DNA of 64,000 nt, from NCBI RefSeq assembly GCF_900215335.1, contig NZ_OCMT01000002.1, positions 1,178,001-1,242,000 on the forward strand, in the 5' to 3' direction. The notes beneath the pieces are model-generated. The model saw nothing but the letters and a program-made list of their open reading frames with translations, was not told the origin of the DNA and did not search any database. Made by a program: the position numbers and the translations under genes. Positions 34,801-43,369 of this stretch are shown here, one piece after another (within the stretch, counting starts at the first letter, position 1; the number at the start of each line of letters is the position of its first letter). The stretch is from Pedobacter xixiisoli. Its GTDB lineage: Bacteria; Bacteroidota; Bacteroidia; Sphingobacteriales; Sphingobacteriaceae.

Positions 34801-35282
34801 TTGGCTAACTGTTGAATCGGTTATTTGGTGAACTGATTTTTTGAAAACGTCCGCTCCATAAAATTCGGCAATGGCAGTCCCGCTATCCGCTGTATCTTTT
34901 CGCTTAGCTAAAAGGATGCCGCTTCTATCGGGTTTAACAAACTTAAACCTGTGCAATAAAGCTGCCAGCCAAACCCGATTGAAACGGTAATACTTTTTGT
35001 TTTATTGCTGTCATCCTGAACGCTAGTGAAGGATCCCTAATTTTAATCACTGAAGAAATAGATATCTAGAAACTCGGGGATAACAACAAGCCTAAAACAA
35101 AAAGATTATAGTGAAAAGCGGGACTAGCCGAACCGATATCAAACTGCAAGTGCTTTTCTAATCATTTCAATCTATAAGCTAAATACTAATACCTGACACC
35201 TGATACCTGACCACTAGTTACTGATACCTAACAACAAACAACCTTCATAATTATTTGTTACCTTGATATACAAATACCATTT
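34801..35282. other. Repeat-filled intergenic region
   Basis: This gap has no gene. It holds interspersed repeat copy A (34876-35125) and, nearer the AsmA-like gene, a degenerate run of ACCTGATA-like units (about 35190-35235). Confidence 0.7.
34876..35125 (+). repeat. Interspersed palindromic element, copy A
   Basis: Bounded by AGTCCCGC (34876-34883) and GCGGGACT (35118-35125). Inside are ATCGGGTTT and AAACCCGATTGAAACGG arms around AACTTAAACCTGTGCA, then a second insertion-like stretch (GTCATCCTGAACGCTAGTGA) before AAAAAGATT. It shares the outer arms and the CGGGTTT/AAACCCGATTG core with copies at 39233-39364 and 49316-49589. Confidence 0.85.
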
Positions 35283-37727
35283 ATGAAACGTTGGCTCAAA
35301 ATTTCTTTGAAAATTATTGGTGGATTATTGGTGCTACTCATTCTAGCATGGTGTGGCGCTGCCTATTATATTAACAAAAACAATGAAGCAATTTTGGCCA
35401 AGATACTTGACCAAGTAAATGCCAAAGTAAATGGAACCGTTGAAGTTTCACACATGGAAACTACTTTGCTGAAAGGATTTCCTGGCATATCTGTTTCTCT
35501 TAAAAATGTTTCTCTTCGCGATAGTTTGTGGAGCAAGCACAAAAAAGAGTTGTTTAGAGCAAAAGACATTGATGTTTCTTTGAATGCACTATCACTAATT
35601 ATTGGAACAATCAATATCCGCAAAGTAGCAATTAACAATGCCAACATTTATCTATACACAGACTCAACCGGCTACACTAACACCAGTATGTTCCGTACCA
35701 AAGACAAGAAAAAAGCTGTTGAAAATGACGATAGCGCTAGCTCTTTGCAAATAAGAATTATTGATTTGAACAAGGTTGATTTGGTAATTGATAACCAAAA
35801 ACGTTTTAAGCTTTTTAGCTTCTATGTAGATGAGCTGAAAGGAAAAATTAAATATCCTTTGGGCAGATGGGATGGAAATTTCAAGCTTAAAACCAAAGTA
35901 AGAAGCTTTGCTTTCAACACTAGAAAGGGTAGCTTTTTAAAAGATAAAACTATTGCAGGAAATATGACTGCTCATTATGATGATGAGTCGGAAGCGATCA
36001 TCATTGACCAAAAACCAATTAAAATAGGTGAAGACACTTTCAGTATTGGTGCCAGCATCAACATTGCAGAAAACAAATCTGCTTTTTCTATCGCCATCAA
36101 GGCCGACCAAATCTTGTATCGTAATGTAGCACAAATATTAGCTCCCAACATATCCGAAAAACTGTTTAAGTTCGGTATAGAAAAACCGATGGATGTTACC
36201 GCTAGTATCATTGATAACGGCGACAAAAACTCTAGCGACCCGCTCATTAATGTAAAGATGACGGTGAAGAACAACAATGTCTCTATACCATCTGGAGAGC
36301 TCAAAGACTGTTCTTTCATCGGATATTTCTCTAACCAAGACACGACCAGCAAACCTATTGGAGATGCCAATTCGATTATCCGTTTTTACGGGCTGGCGGC
36401 TAATTATTATAACGCCCCGATAAGAATAGATACATTTACTGTTTCCAATTTAGAAAAACCTTTAGCACAAGGTTTAATTACTTCTAAATTTGATTTATCA
36501 AAACTCAATGGTTCTTTTGAAGAAGAAAGTTTCAAATTTGAAAAAGGTACAGCAGATTTAAGTCTATTTTGTCAAGCTGATATTGATAATTTCCTATTTA
36601 CCAAGCCTGTACTTCATGGTAAAATAATAATAAAGGATGCCACGATCAATTACCTTCCCCGTAATTTAAAATTGGTAAATAGCTCTTTAGATTTAAATTT
36701 TAACCAAAAGGATTTAAATATCACCAACAGCAGGTTTCAGTTGGGCAAAAGCATACTGAGCATGAATTGTTCCATTGAAAACTTCTTAAATTTCTACTAT
36801 ACCGATCCCGAAAAGATAGAAGCTAGGGTAAACTTGAGCAGTCCGAATTTAAACCTTACCGAGTTTATGCCCTTCTTGGGGCCACGACAAGCTAAACGTA
36901 AAAAAACTTCGAGCAAAAATGCCATTAAGGAAGCATCAGAGCAGTTAAGCGCAGCCTTGGAAGCCTCAAAAGTTCATTTGCAACTAAATGTAAAACAAGC
37001 GGCATACAATAAATTTATTGCCCGTAATTTAAATGCGCATATTTCACTCATTGGCAATGGGGTTTATTTCAATAAAATTACGGTGCAACATGCTGGCGGT
37101 CACGTTAATTTTAGTGGAAAGGTGGAGCAGCTGGGTGCTATCAATAAAATGCAGCTCAATGCGAATATTGCCAAGGTAAGTATTAAAGAGTTTTTCTACG
37201 CCTTTGATAATTTCGGACAGCAGTCTATTACCAATAAAAATTTAAAAGGATTTCTGTCGGCAAATGTTAATGCTTCTGGTAATGTAACCGCTAAAGGCAA
37301 TATAGCACCAAAATCAATGTATGGAAAAGTAAACTTCACCTTGGATAAAGCTGCATTGGTAGGTTTTGAGCCTTTAGAAAAAGTTGGAAAGTTTGTTTTT
37401 AGAAGCCGAAATCTTTCTAATGTACAATTGGAGAAATTAAATGGTACGTTAACTTTACGCGGCGACAAAGTAGATATCAGTCCGATGAAGATAAATTCTA
37501 CTGCACTTAACTTCGATGTGAAAGGCGTTTACGGTTTCAACAGTGGCACCAATATCGCTCTGGATATTCCATTAAGAGACCCTAAAAAAAGTGCTGATAT
37601 TATAGATAAGGAAGAGCGGGAATTAGCCCGAATGAAAGGCATTGTACTACATCTAAAAGCGGTAGATGAAGATGGGGAATTAAAAATTAGATGGAATAAG
37701 AAGAAAGACAGGGAAGCGAATAAATAA
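35283..37727 (+). CDS. AsmA-like inner-membrane protein
   Basis: An 814-residue protein with one N-terminal transmembrane anchor (about 8-30, IIGGLLVLLILAWCGAAYYI) and a long beta-rich periplasmic part. The opening (VSHMETTLLKGFPGISVSLKNVSLRD) and the C-terminal region (about 620-800) fit the AsmA family, whose members bridge inner and outer membranes and are linked to lipid transport and outer-membrane assembly. ATG at 35283. No strong promoter was found; the upstream gap is filled by repeats. Confidence 0.82.
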   Translation: MKRWLKISLKIIGGLLVLLILAWCGAAYYINKNNEAILAKILDQVNAKVNGTVEVSHMETTLLKGFPGISVSLKNVSLRDSLWSKHKKELFRAKDIDVSLNALSLIIGTINIRKVAINNANIYLYTDSTGYTNTSMFRTKDKKKAVENDDSASSLQIRIIDLNKVDLVIDNQKRFKLFSFYVDELKGKIKYPLGRWDGNFKLKTKVRSFAFNTRKGSFLKDKTIAGNMTAHYDDESEAIIIDQKPIKIGEDTFSIGASINIAENKSAFSIAIKADQILYRNVAQILAPNISEKLFKFGIEKPMDVTASIIDNGDKNSSDPLINVKMTVKNNNVSIPSGELKDCSFIGYFSNQDTTSKPIGDANSIIRFYGLAANYYNAPIRIDTFTVSNLEKPLAQGLITSKFDLSKLNGSFEEESFKFEKGTADLSLFCQADIDNFLFTKPVLHGKIIIKDATINYLPRNLKLVNSSLDLNFNQKDLNITNSRFQLGKSILSMNCSIENFLNFYYTDPEKIEARVNLSSPNLNLTEFMPFLGPRQAKRKKTSSKNAIKEASEQLSAALEASKVHLQLNVKQAAYNKFIARNLNAHISLIGNGVYFNKITVQHAGGHVNFSGKVEQLGAINKMQLNANIAKVSIKEFFYAFDNFGQQSITNKNLKGFLSANVNASGNVTAKGNIAPKSMYGKVNFTLDKAALVGFEPLEKVGKFVFRSRNLSNVQLEKLNGTLTLRGDKVDISPMKINSTALNFDVKGVYGFNSGTNIALDIPLRDPKKSADIIDKEERELARMKGIVLHLKAVDEDGELKIRWNKKKDREANK

Positions 37728-37771
37728 AATGCACATTAACATACCCTAAACAAAACTAACACCTAAATATC

Positions 37772-37779
37772 TATATTTG
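37772..37779 (+). promoter_or_regulatory. -7 box placed 3 nt before the mntA start
   Basis: TATATTTG, a perfect TAnnTTTG, ends 3 nt before ATG 37783. With the usual 4-6 nt from the box to the transcription start, the mRNA would begin at or next to the start codon. No clear -33 TTTG is visible. Confidence 0.5.
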
Positions 37780-37782
37780 TAT

Positions 37783-38091
37783 ATGGAGGCAGTAGAGAAC
37801 AAACAAAGCTTAATAACCAGACTGAAAGTCAATAGCACTAAACTAAAATCGTTTGGCGTGGCTAAGCTTGGAATTTTTGGTTCTTTTGTTAAAGATTATC
37901 CAACTCCAGAAAGCGATGTAGATTTTTTGATAGAGTTTGCCCCTCATCAAAAAAACTATGACAACTTCATGAATCTCTCCTTCTTTTTAGAAGAACTTTT
38001 AGGCAGACGCGTAGAGATTGTGACCCCACAATCATTAAGCAAACATATTGGACCTCACATTTTAGCAAGCGCAGAATATGTTGCCCTCTAA
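37783..38091 (+). CDS. mntA: MntA-type minimal nucleotidyltransferase (antitoxin)
   Basis: A 102-residue protein of the MNT family. The nucleotidyltransferase motif GSF(9)SDVD is seen as Gly33-Ser34 followed by Asp45 and Asp47, that is GSx10DxD; a third acidic residue may lie in RRVEIV. In the HepT/MntA system the MNT protein AMPylates a tyrosine of the HEPN toxin and so neutralises it. The frame opens at TTG 37777, but ATG 37783 is preferred. It overlaps the HepT gene by 14 bp, indicating tight coupling. Confidence 0.9.
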   Translation: MEAVENKQSLITRLKVNSTKLKSFGVAKLGIFGSFVKDYPTPESDVDFLIEFAPHQKNYDNFMNLSFFLEELLGRRVEIVTPQSLSKHIGPHILASAEYVAL

Positions 38092-38422
38092 TCTAGAATT
38101 GCTTAGACACATTTTAGATGAAACAACATTCATCTTAAATGCTGTAGATGACAAAAATGATGAACAAATTGTAAATGATCCGATTTTATCTAGAGCAATC
38201 ATTAGAAGTTTAGAAATTATTGGAGAAGCAAGCACCAAAGTAGACGTTGATTTCAAAGCTATTCATCCTCAAGTAGAATGGCGAAAAATGTCAGCAACAA
38301 GAAATAGATTAATCCATGATTATTTCGGAGTTGATTACGATATAGTGATCGATATTATCAAAAATAAATTACCGAACCTTCAGCATGACATTTCTCAAAT
38401 TATTTCTGACTCAAAGGAATAA
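38078..38422 (+). CDS. hepT: HepT-type HEPN ribonuclease toxin
   Basis: A 114-residue HEPN-domain protein with the catalytic and modification motif R-x4-H-x-Y as Arg75, His80 and Tyr82 (RNRLIHDYF). Known HepT toxins cleave RNA and are silenced by AMPylation of that tyrosine by MntA, encoded just upstream. Both partners look intact, so this is probably a working type VII toxin-antitoxin pair. Its stop codon abuts the stop codon of mtgA on the other strand with no base between them. Confidence 0.9.
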   Translation: MLPSNLELLRHILDETTFILNAVDDKNDEQIVNDPILSRAIIRSLEIIGEASTKVDVDFKAIHPQVEWRKMSATRNRLIHDYFGVDYDIVIDIIKNKLPNLQHDISQIISDSKE

Positions 38423-39154
38423 TTAAAAATCCAGCGGCCCCAACCTACGCATATTTCGCATAATCAGATATTTCCGATGCTGGATATAACTTGTTGCCTT
38501 GTTTGGGTTCCAACGTAATGGATTTGGGAAACATGCAGCCAATAAAGCTGCTTCAGAACGGCTCATTTTCTTACAAGAATGGCCATAATATCTCTGAGAT
38601 GCAGCTTCGGCACCGTAAATACCATCACCCATTTCAATTACATTCAAGTATACTTCTAAAATTCGCTCCTTGCTCCACAATACTTCTATCAGTAGTGTAA
38701 AGTAAGCTTCAAAAGCTTTTCTTATATACGAACGTCCAGGCCATAGAAACACATTTTTAGCCGTTTGTTGGGAAATGGTGCTGCCCCCTTTGATTTTTTT
38801 AGTCTTCTTTCCCTTCTTCGCATTGCTTTCGTAAGCTTTTTCCATCGCTTTCAAGTCGAAGCCCATGTGCTTAAGGAAAAGTTGGTCTTCGGCAGATACC
38901 GCGGCACGTTTCATGTTATCCGAAATATCTTCAAACTTCACCCATTCCTTTTTAATTTTGGCAGGTTTATCTTCAGCTTTGCGTTCCCAATTACGTTGCA
39001 CCATTAAAAAGGTAATTGGCGGGTTAATAAAGCGATAAGCTAAAACCCAAATCACAGAGAACATAAAAAACCACAACAGTACTTTTCCTACTACAATAGC
39101 TATACGTTTAAATAAAGAATTTTCACTTTTTGATTTGGTTGATTTGCGAGCCAT
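38423..39154 (-). CDS. mtgA: Monofunctional biosynthetic peptidoglycan transglycosylase
   Basis: A 243-residue GT51 enzyme that polymerises lipid II into glycan strands at the inner membrane. A transmembrane anchor (about 18-40) precedes the GT51 domain with AVSAEDQLFLKHMGFD (catalytic Glu89), KGGSTISQQTAKNVFLWPGR, KERILEVYLNVIEMGDGIYGAE and EAALLAACFPNPLRWNP. There is no transpeptidase domain, as expected for MtgA. TACCTTTG (39160-39167) ends 5 nt before the ATG, suggesting a very short or absent leader. Confidence 0.95.
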   Translation of the reverse strand: MARKSTKSKSENSLFKRIAIVVGKVLLWFFMFSVIWVLAYRFINPPITFLMVQRNWERKAEDKPAKIKKEWVKFEDISDNMKRAAVSAEDQLFLKHMGFDLKAMEKAYESNAKKGKKTKKIKGGSTISQQTAKNVFLWPGRSYIRKAFEAYFTLLIEVLWSKERILEVYLNVIEMGDGIYGAEAASQRYYGHSCKKMSRSEAALLAACFPNPLRWNPNKATSYIQHRKYLIMRNMRRLGPLDF

Positions 39155-39159
39155 TAATA

Positions 39160-39167
39160 CAAAGGTA
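39160..39167 (-). promoter_or_regulatory. -7 box placed 5 nt before the mtgA start
   Basis: TACCTTTG on the minus strand matches TAnnTTTG and ends 5 nt before ATG 39154. No good -33 element is seen. Confidence 0.45.
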
Positions 39168-39451
39168 GAATTTTTGGATTAAAGGTGTTATTCATTATTT
39201 GAAAAGCAATGACAGTACTGCTATTGAGGCTTACTCCCGCCAAACGCTTTACTACGTGCTCGCTTATGTCGGGTTTAAAATGCAAGTGTTGTGCACAGGT
39301 TTAAGTTAATTAAACCCGATTGCAGCGAATGCCGATTTTATCGGCAGAAGCGGAAAGCGGGACTACAATTGCCATGGAACACCAGCAAACATTTTCAAAA
39401 AGAAGGCAAACTAATGAACCGATGACTAATGAACTATTGAGCTAATAATCG
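39168..39451. other. Repeat-bearing gap between mtgA and nth
   Basis: No gene is present. It holds interspersed element copy B (39233-39364) and, before nth, a degenerate run of CTAATGAAC-like units (about 39409-39446). Confidence 0.6.
39233..39364 (-). repeat. Interspersed palindromic element, copy B (short form)
   Basis: Bounded by ACTCCCGC (39233-39240) and GCGGGACT (39357-39364). Its reverse complement aligns with copy A: AGTCCCGCTTTCCGCT, then ATCGGGTTTAA, then the shared 16-mer AACTTAAACCTGTGCA. It lacks the ATACTTTTT...AAAAAGATT half that in copies A and C holds an inserted stem-loop. Confidence 0.85.
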
Positions 39452-39462
39452 TAAATTTGGCA

Positions 39463-40122
39463 ATGCTAAAAAAAGAACGTTATCAGCATTTTGTTGAGCA
39501 TTTTTCTACCAATCAGCCGCATGCCGAAACTGAATTGCATTACAATAATCCTTACCAATTATTGGTTGCGGTAATTCTATCCGCACAATGTACCGATAAA
39601 CGTATTAATCAGGTAACTCCGGCTCTTTTTCAGCGGTTTCCCAATGCAAAAGCATTAGCAGAAACTACTCCGGATATTGTGTTCGATTATATCAGAAGTG
39701 TAAGCTACCCAAACAATAAAGCCAAACATTTGGTAGGCATGGCCAATATGCTGCTAAATGACTTTAATGACGAAGTGCCCTCTGACATAAAAGAGCTACA
39801 AAAAATGCCCGGTGTAGGCAGAAAAACGGCTAATGTAATTGCTTCTGTAGTTTATAATGAACCAGCAATGGCTGTAGATACGCATGTATTTAGAGTAGCC
39901 AACCGCTTAGGTTTAACCAAAGGAAAGACGCCTTTGGCTGTAGAAAAAGATTTGGTAAAACACCTCCCAGAGCATACCATAGCAGTGGCGCACCATTGGT
40001 TAATTTTGCATGGCAGATATATTTGTGTGGCTCGCAGTCCAAAATGCGATATTTGTGAATTAACTTACTTTTGCCAATACTTTGAAAAACAGCAAAAAGC
40101 TAAAAATATGAGCAAAACATAA
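39463..40122 (+). CDS. nth: Endonuclease III
   Basis: A 219-residue DNA glycosylase/AP lyase of base-excision repair that removes oxidised pyrimidines. The helix-hairpin-helix is MPGVGRKTANVI with catalytic Lys121; the catalytic Asp is residue 139 (AVDTHVFR); the C-terminal 4Fe-4S loop is C188-x6-C195-x2-C198-x5-C204. The frame opens at TTG 39457, but ATG 39463 is preferred. TAAATTTG (39452-39459) ends 3 nt before it, so the mRNA may be leaderless. Confidence 0.96.
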   Translation: MLKKERYQHFVEHFSTNQPHAETELHYNNPYQLLVAVILSAQCTDKRINQVTPALFQRFPNAKALAETTPDIVFDYIRSVSYPNNKAKHLVGMANMLLNDFNDEVPSDIKELQKMPGVGRKTANVIASVVYNEPAMAVDTHVFRVANRLGLTKGKTPLAVEKDLVKHLPEHTIAVAHHWLILHGRYICVARSPKCDICELTYFCQYFEKQQKAKNMSKT

Positions 40123-40148
40123 AGGAGTAAAAAATATTTCTAAAAACA

Positions 40149-40181
40149 TTTGCACTTAATGAAAACATTTTGATATTTTTG
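40149..40181 (+). promoter_or_regulatory. Promoter of recA
   Basis: TTTG (40149-40152) and TATTTTTG (40174-40181) are separated by 21 nt and match the Bacteroidota consensus. Transcription would start near 40186, giving a leader of about 70 nt. No SOS-box-like palindrome was recognised. Confidence 0.7.
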
Positions 40182-40256
40182 CTAAAATTATTAGTTAAAA
40201 ATAATTAAATATTTGCCGAAACCTATTATTATATTTATTACCAGAATTTAAAAGAC

Positions 40257-41267
40257 ATGAATCCAAATACAGAAAAATTAAAAGCATTACAGCTTACCTT
40301 AGATAAACTTGAAAAATCCTACGGTAAAGGTTCTATCATGAAGCTTGGCGACCAAGCTGTAGAAAAGATGGACGTTATTTCAACTGGTTCTATCAGTTTA
40401 GATATTGCTTTAGGTGTAGGCGGCGTACCGAAGGGTCGTGTTATTGAAATTTATGGCCCTGAATCTTCTGGTAAAACTACTTTAGCTACACACATTATTG
40501 CTGAAGCACAGAAAAAAGGTGGTATCGCAGCTATTATTGATGCGGAACACGCTTTTGATAAATTTTATGCGAAGAAATTAGGTGTTGATACTGATAATCT
40601 ATTGATTTCTCAACCAGATAATGGTGAGCAGGCTTTAGAAATTGCGGATAACTTAATCCGTTCTGGCGCTATTGATGTAATCGTAATTGACTCTGTTGCT
40701 GCACTGGTACCTAAGGCTGAGATTGAAGGTGAAATGGGTGATAGTAGAATGGGCTTACAAGCTCGTTTAATGAGTCAGGCACTACGTAAATTAACTGGAA
40801 CAATTTCTAAAACAGGATGTTGCTGTATCTTCATCAACCAATTGCGTGAAAAAATTGGTGTGATGTTCGGTAACCCAGAAACGACTACTGGTGGTAACGC
40901 ACTTAAGTTTTATGCTTCAGTACGTTTAGATATTCGTAGAACTTCACAGATTAAAGATTCTGACGAAGTTTCTGGTAACCGCGTTAAAGTTAAGATTGTA
41001 AAAAATAAAGTTGCTCCTCCTTTCCGTTTAGCAGAATTCGACATCATGTTTGGTGAAGGTATTTCTAAAGTTGGTGAGATTATAGATTTAGGCGTTGACT
41101 TTGGTATCGTTAAAAAAGCAGGTTCGTGGTTCTCTTACGGAGAAACTAAATTAGGACAAGGTAGAGATGCGGTTAAACAATTATTATTAGACAACCCTGA
41201 GTTGGCAGAAGAAATTGAAACCCGTATTAGAGAAGAAGTAACTGGAGAACAGTTAGAAGAACAATAG
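40257..41267 (+). CDS. recA: Recombinase RecA
   Basis: A 336-residue RecA with Walker A GPESSGKT (residues 67-74), a Walker B-type [10 protein letters not shown], the loop region [24 protein letters not shown], and [24 protein letters not shown]. It catalyses homologous strand exchange. The gene is single, with its own promoter and a strong terminator. Confidence 0.99.
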   Translation: MNPNTEKLKALQLTLDKLEKSYGKGSIMKLGDQAVEKMDVISTGSISLDIALGVGGVPKGRVIEIYGPESSGKTTLATHIIAEAQKKGGIAAIIDAEHAFDKFYAKKLGVDTDNLLISQPDNGEQALEIADNLIRSGAIDVIVIDSVAALVPKAEIEGEMGDSRMGLQARLMSQALRKLTGTISKTGCCCIFINQLREKIGVMFGNPETTTGGNALKFYASVRLDIRRTSQIKDSDEVSGNRVKVKIVKNKVAPPFRLAEFDIMFGEGISKVGEIIDLGVDFGIVKKAGSWFSYGETKLGQGRDAVKQLLLDNPELAEEIETRIREEVTGEQLEEQ

Positions 41268-41289
41268 CATTTATTACAATGCCAGGATA

Positions 41290-41327
41290 TTAAAAAGGTC
41301 GCAATTTAAAAATTGCGACCTTTTTAA
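41290..41327 (+). terminator. Terminator of recA
   Basis: TTAAAAAGGTCGCAATTT and AAATTGCGACCTTTTTAA pair over 18 bp with a 2-nt gap at the tip; the 3' arm carries a T run. It lies 22 bp after the recA stop. Confidence 0.85.
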
Positions 41328-41388
41328 TTATATACGTTCCTTTTTGATTTTGTTTCAAAACATCTTTAAAAATATCTCACAGGCTACT

Positions 41389-41408
41389 GGGCGAAAGATG
41401 TTTCGCCC
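41389..41408. terminator. GGGCGAAA hairpin after the START-domain gene
   Basis: GGGCGAAA-GATG-TTTCGCCC is a perfect 8-bp stem with a 4-nt loop ending one base before the stop codon of the minus-strand gene at 41409. No T run follows in that direction. It may be a terminator or a REP-like palindrome. Confidence 0.5.
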
Positions 41409-42056
41409 CTACCCGTTATCGATGAAACCTAAATTGGCATTTACATATTGTGATTTGTTCACCTGCACTTTCATTTTCTTGAAAGTTTCTGCTGGTCCAC
41501 TGGTAGCAAAAAGATTAACCAACCAAACAGGAATAGTACCTCCTGGATCTACCTCTAAGGTATAATCTATTTGCACTAAGTTATTTTTCACAGGAGTTAA
41601 CACCCATTTACCGTTAGAGTGCGCTACCCTAACTATATGTGGCTTAACAGGTAGGTAATTGGCTTCTGTTGGACCATTAATGGTAACTACTTTGCTCTGC
41701 GCATCTTGAGTTACCTTTAAATGAGCAATAAAATCTCGATTATTTACTGGCCAAGGAATATCTACCTCAGAATAGTAATACAGTTCTGATGGTGAAACTT
41801 TTTTAAGCAAGAAGCTTGATTTAGTTCCATACACCCATTCTTCCCCAGCATTAACATCCATAATTAAAGCGACGACCTGAGAAAGCTTGGCAGGAAGACT
41901 GCATTTTACCCTAATGCCCTTTAAGCCAGAAGCAGAAACCGTTTTGGTATAAATATTTAGCCCATTCTTCGTACTCTTTAGCGTCCAATCAGTCTGAGCG
42001 TACAGAGATTGATGAAGCAAAAAAAGCATCAGTAGTAACAGACTTTTCCTATACAT
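41409..42056 (-). CDS. Secreted START-domain protein
   Basis: A 215-residue protein with a signal peptide (about 1-20, LHQSLYAQ). The mature part fits the START/SRPBCC lipid-binding fold: WTLKSTKNGLNIYTKTV at the start, YYYSEVDIPWPVNNRDFIAHLKV in the middle and QIDYTLEVDPGGTIPVWLVNLFA near the end. Such proteins bind a hydrophobic ligand; none is known here. It lies 7 bp after the small membrane protein gene and probably shares a transcript with tsaD. Confidence 0.8.
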   Translation of the reverse strand: MYRKSLLLLMLFLLHQSLYAQTDWTLKSTKNGLNIYTKTVSASGLKGIRVKCSLPAKLSQVVALIMDVNAGEEWVYGTKSSFLLKKVSPSELYYYSEVDIPWPVNNRDFIAHLKVTQDAQSKVVTINGPTEANYLPVKPHIVRVAHSNGKWVLTPVKNNLVQIDYTLEVDPGGTIPVWLVNLFATSGPAETFKKMKVQVNKSQYVNANLGFIDNG

Positions 42057-42063
42057 ATTATTA

Positions 42064-42282
42064 TTACCTAAAACTAGAAGCTTTTGGTGCGGCGGCAGGC
42101 ATTTTCTCTTTCACAAAAGAAGAATCTAACCTAACAATGGTATAAGCAGCTATCACAGCACCGATTAATAACAGCACTAAGCCTATGTAATTTTTTCTCT
42201 TGTCTTGCTTAATTACCCAAATTAAAAATGCGATTAAGGGAATGGCTAGTAAGCCGAAAAAAATAAAACTAGTAGTTTGCAT
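42064..42282 (-). CDS. Small two-helix membrane protein
   Basis: A 72-residue protein with two predicted transmembrane helices (about 5-24 and 32-50) and a basic loop between them (KQDKRKNY). The C-terminal tail is Ala/Pro rich. No family is recognised. It is kept as a real gene because it lies 11 bp after tsaD and 7 bp before the START gene in the same orientation, and its composition is that of a membrane protein. Confidence 0.7.
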   Translation of the reverse strand: MQTTSFIFFGLLAIPLIAFLIWVIKQDKRKNYIGLVLLLIGAVIAAYTIVRLDSSFVKEKMPAAAPKASSFR

Positions 42283-42293
42283 ATATTCTAATA

Positions 42294-43295
42294 TTAGAAA
42301 TTCATTCTGGCCATTGGCGATACCTCTTGACCAACAAAATCATTTTGTAAAAACTTTTGATAGCCAGCTATTGCAATCATAGCCGCATTATCAGTACAAT
42401 ATTCAAATTTTGGGATAAAAACCTCCCAACCTAAAGTATCTTGCAAGCCTAACAATGTGTTACGCAGACCAGAATTTGCCGAAACACCGCCAGCAATAGC
42501 TATTTGATTGCAATTATACTGCTTTGCGGCCTTCTTTAATTTATTAAGTAGGATATTTACAATGCTGTGTTGTACGGATGCACAAATATCTGCCAGATTT
42601 TCTTCCACAAAAGATGGATTCTCTCTCTGACGGTCTCTTACAAAATAGAGTATAGCAGTTTTAAATCCACTGAAACTAAAGTTTAAACCTTGTATTTGCG
42701 GTTCTGGAAATTGATAGGCTTTCGGATTTCCTTCTTTCGCATGTTTATCAATCAACGGACCACCGGGATAAGGTAAGTTTAAAATTTTCGCAGTTTTATC
42801 AAAGGCCTCTCCTGCTGCATCATCTAACGTCTCTCCAACAATCTCCATATCAAAATAGTCTTTCACCAAAACAATCTGGGTGTGACCACCCGAAACGGTA
42901 AGACATAAGAAAGGAAATCTCGGTTTTGGCTCGTCAATAAAGTGCGCCAAAATGTGAGCTTGCATGTGATTTACAGAAATCAAAGGTAAATTTAATGCTA
43001 AAGCAAAAGATTTTGCAAAAGAAACGCCCACCAAAAGCGCTCCTAATAAGCCGGGACCTTGCGTAAATGCAACGCCTTCCAAGTCCTTTTTATCCACTCC
43101 TGCTATCGCTAAAGCCTGTTGCACAGCCGGTACGATATTTTGTTGATGCACCCTCGAGGCAAGCTCTGGAATTACACCTCCATAATTTTCATGAATTGTT
43201 TGGTTTGCAATAACATTGGCAGTAATTTTGCCGTTATCACAGATGGCAACTGAAGTTTCGTCGCAGGATGATTCTATAGCTAATATAATGGGCAC
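42294..43295 (-). CDS. tsaD: tRNA N6-adenosine threonylcarbamoyltransferase
   Basis: A 333-residue TsaD/Kae1 protein that completes t6A37 synthesis in ANN-decoding tRNAs. Signs: ILAIESSCDETSVAI at the start, metal ligands His110 and His114 in NHMQAHI, SGGHTQIVLV, and GGVSANSGLRN. No ATG exists near the start. GTG at 43295 is preferred (MPIILAIESS); TTG at 43301 is the other choice. TAATTTTG (43315-43322) is a candidate -7 box 19 nt before the GTG. That box overlaps the coding frame of the divergent TamB-like gene. Confidence 0.95.
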   Translation of the reverse strand: MPIILAIESSCDETSVAICDNGKITANVIANQTIHENYGGVIPELASRVHQQNIVPAVQQALAIAGVDKKDLEGVAFTQGPGLLGALLVGVSFAKSFALALNLPLISVNHMQAHILAHFIDEPKPRFPFLCLTVSGGHTQIVLVKDYFDMEIVGETLDDAAGEAFDKTAKILNLPYPGGPLIDKHAKEGNPKAYQFPEPQIQGLNFSFSGFKTAILYFVRDRQRENPSFVEENLADICASVQHSIVNILLNKLKKAAKQYNCNQIAIAGGVSANSGLRNTLLGLQDTLGWEVFIPKFEYCTDNAAMIAIAGYQKFLQNDFVGQEVSPMARMNF

Positions 43296-43369
43296 GTACA
43301 AGAGATTTAAGCTACAAAATTATTAAAAAACTATTAAAAATACTTCTGTGGATTATCGCTTCAATCATA

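Noticed and set aside
35190-35235. ACCTGATA-like repeated units, considered as a CRISPR or iteron array
   Set aside because: The units are short, degenerate and without regular spacers; no cas or replication gene is near.
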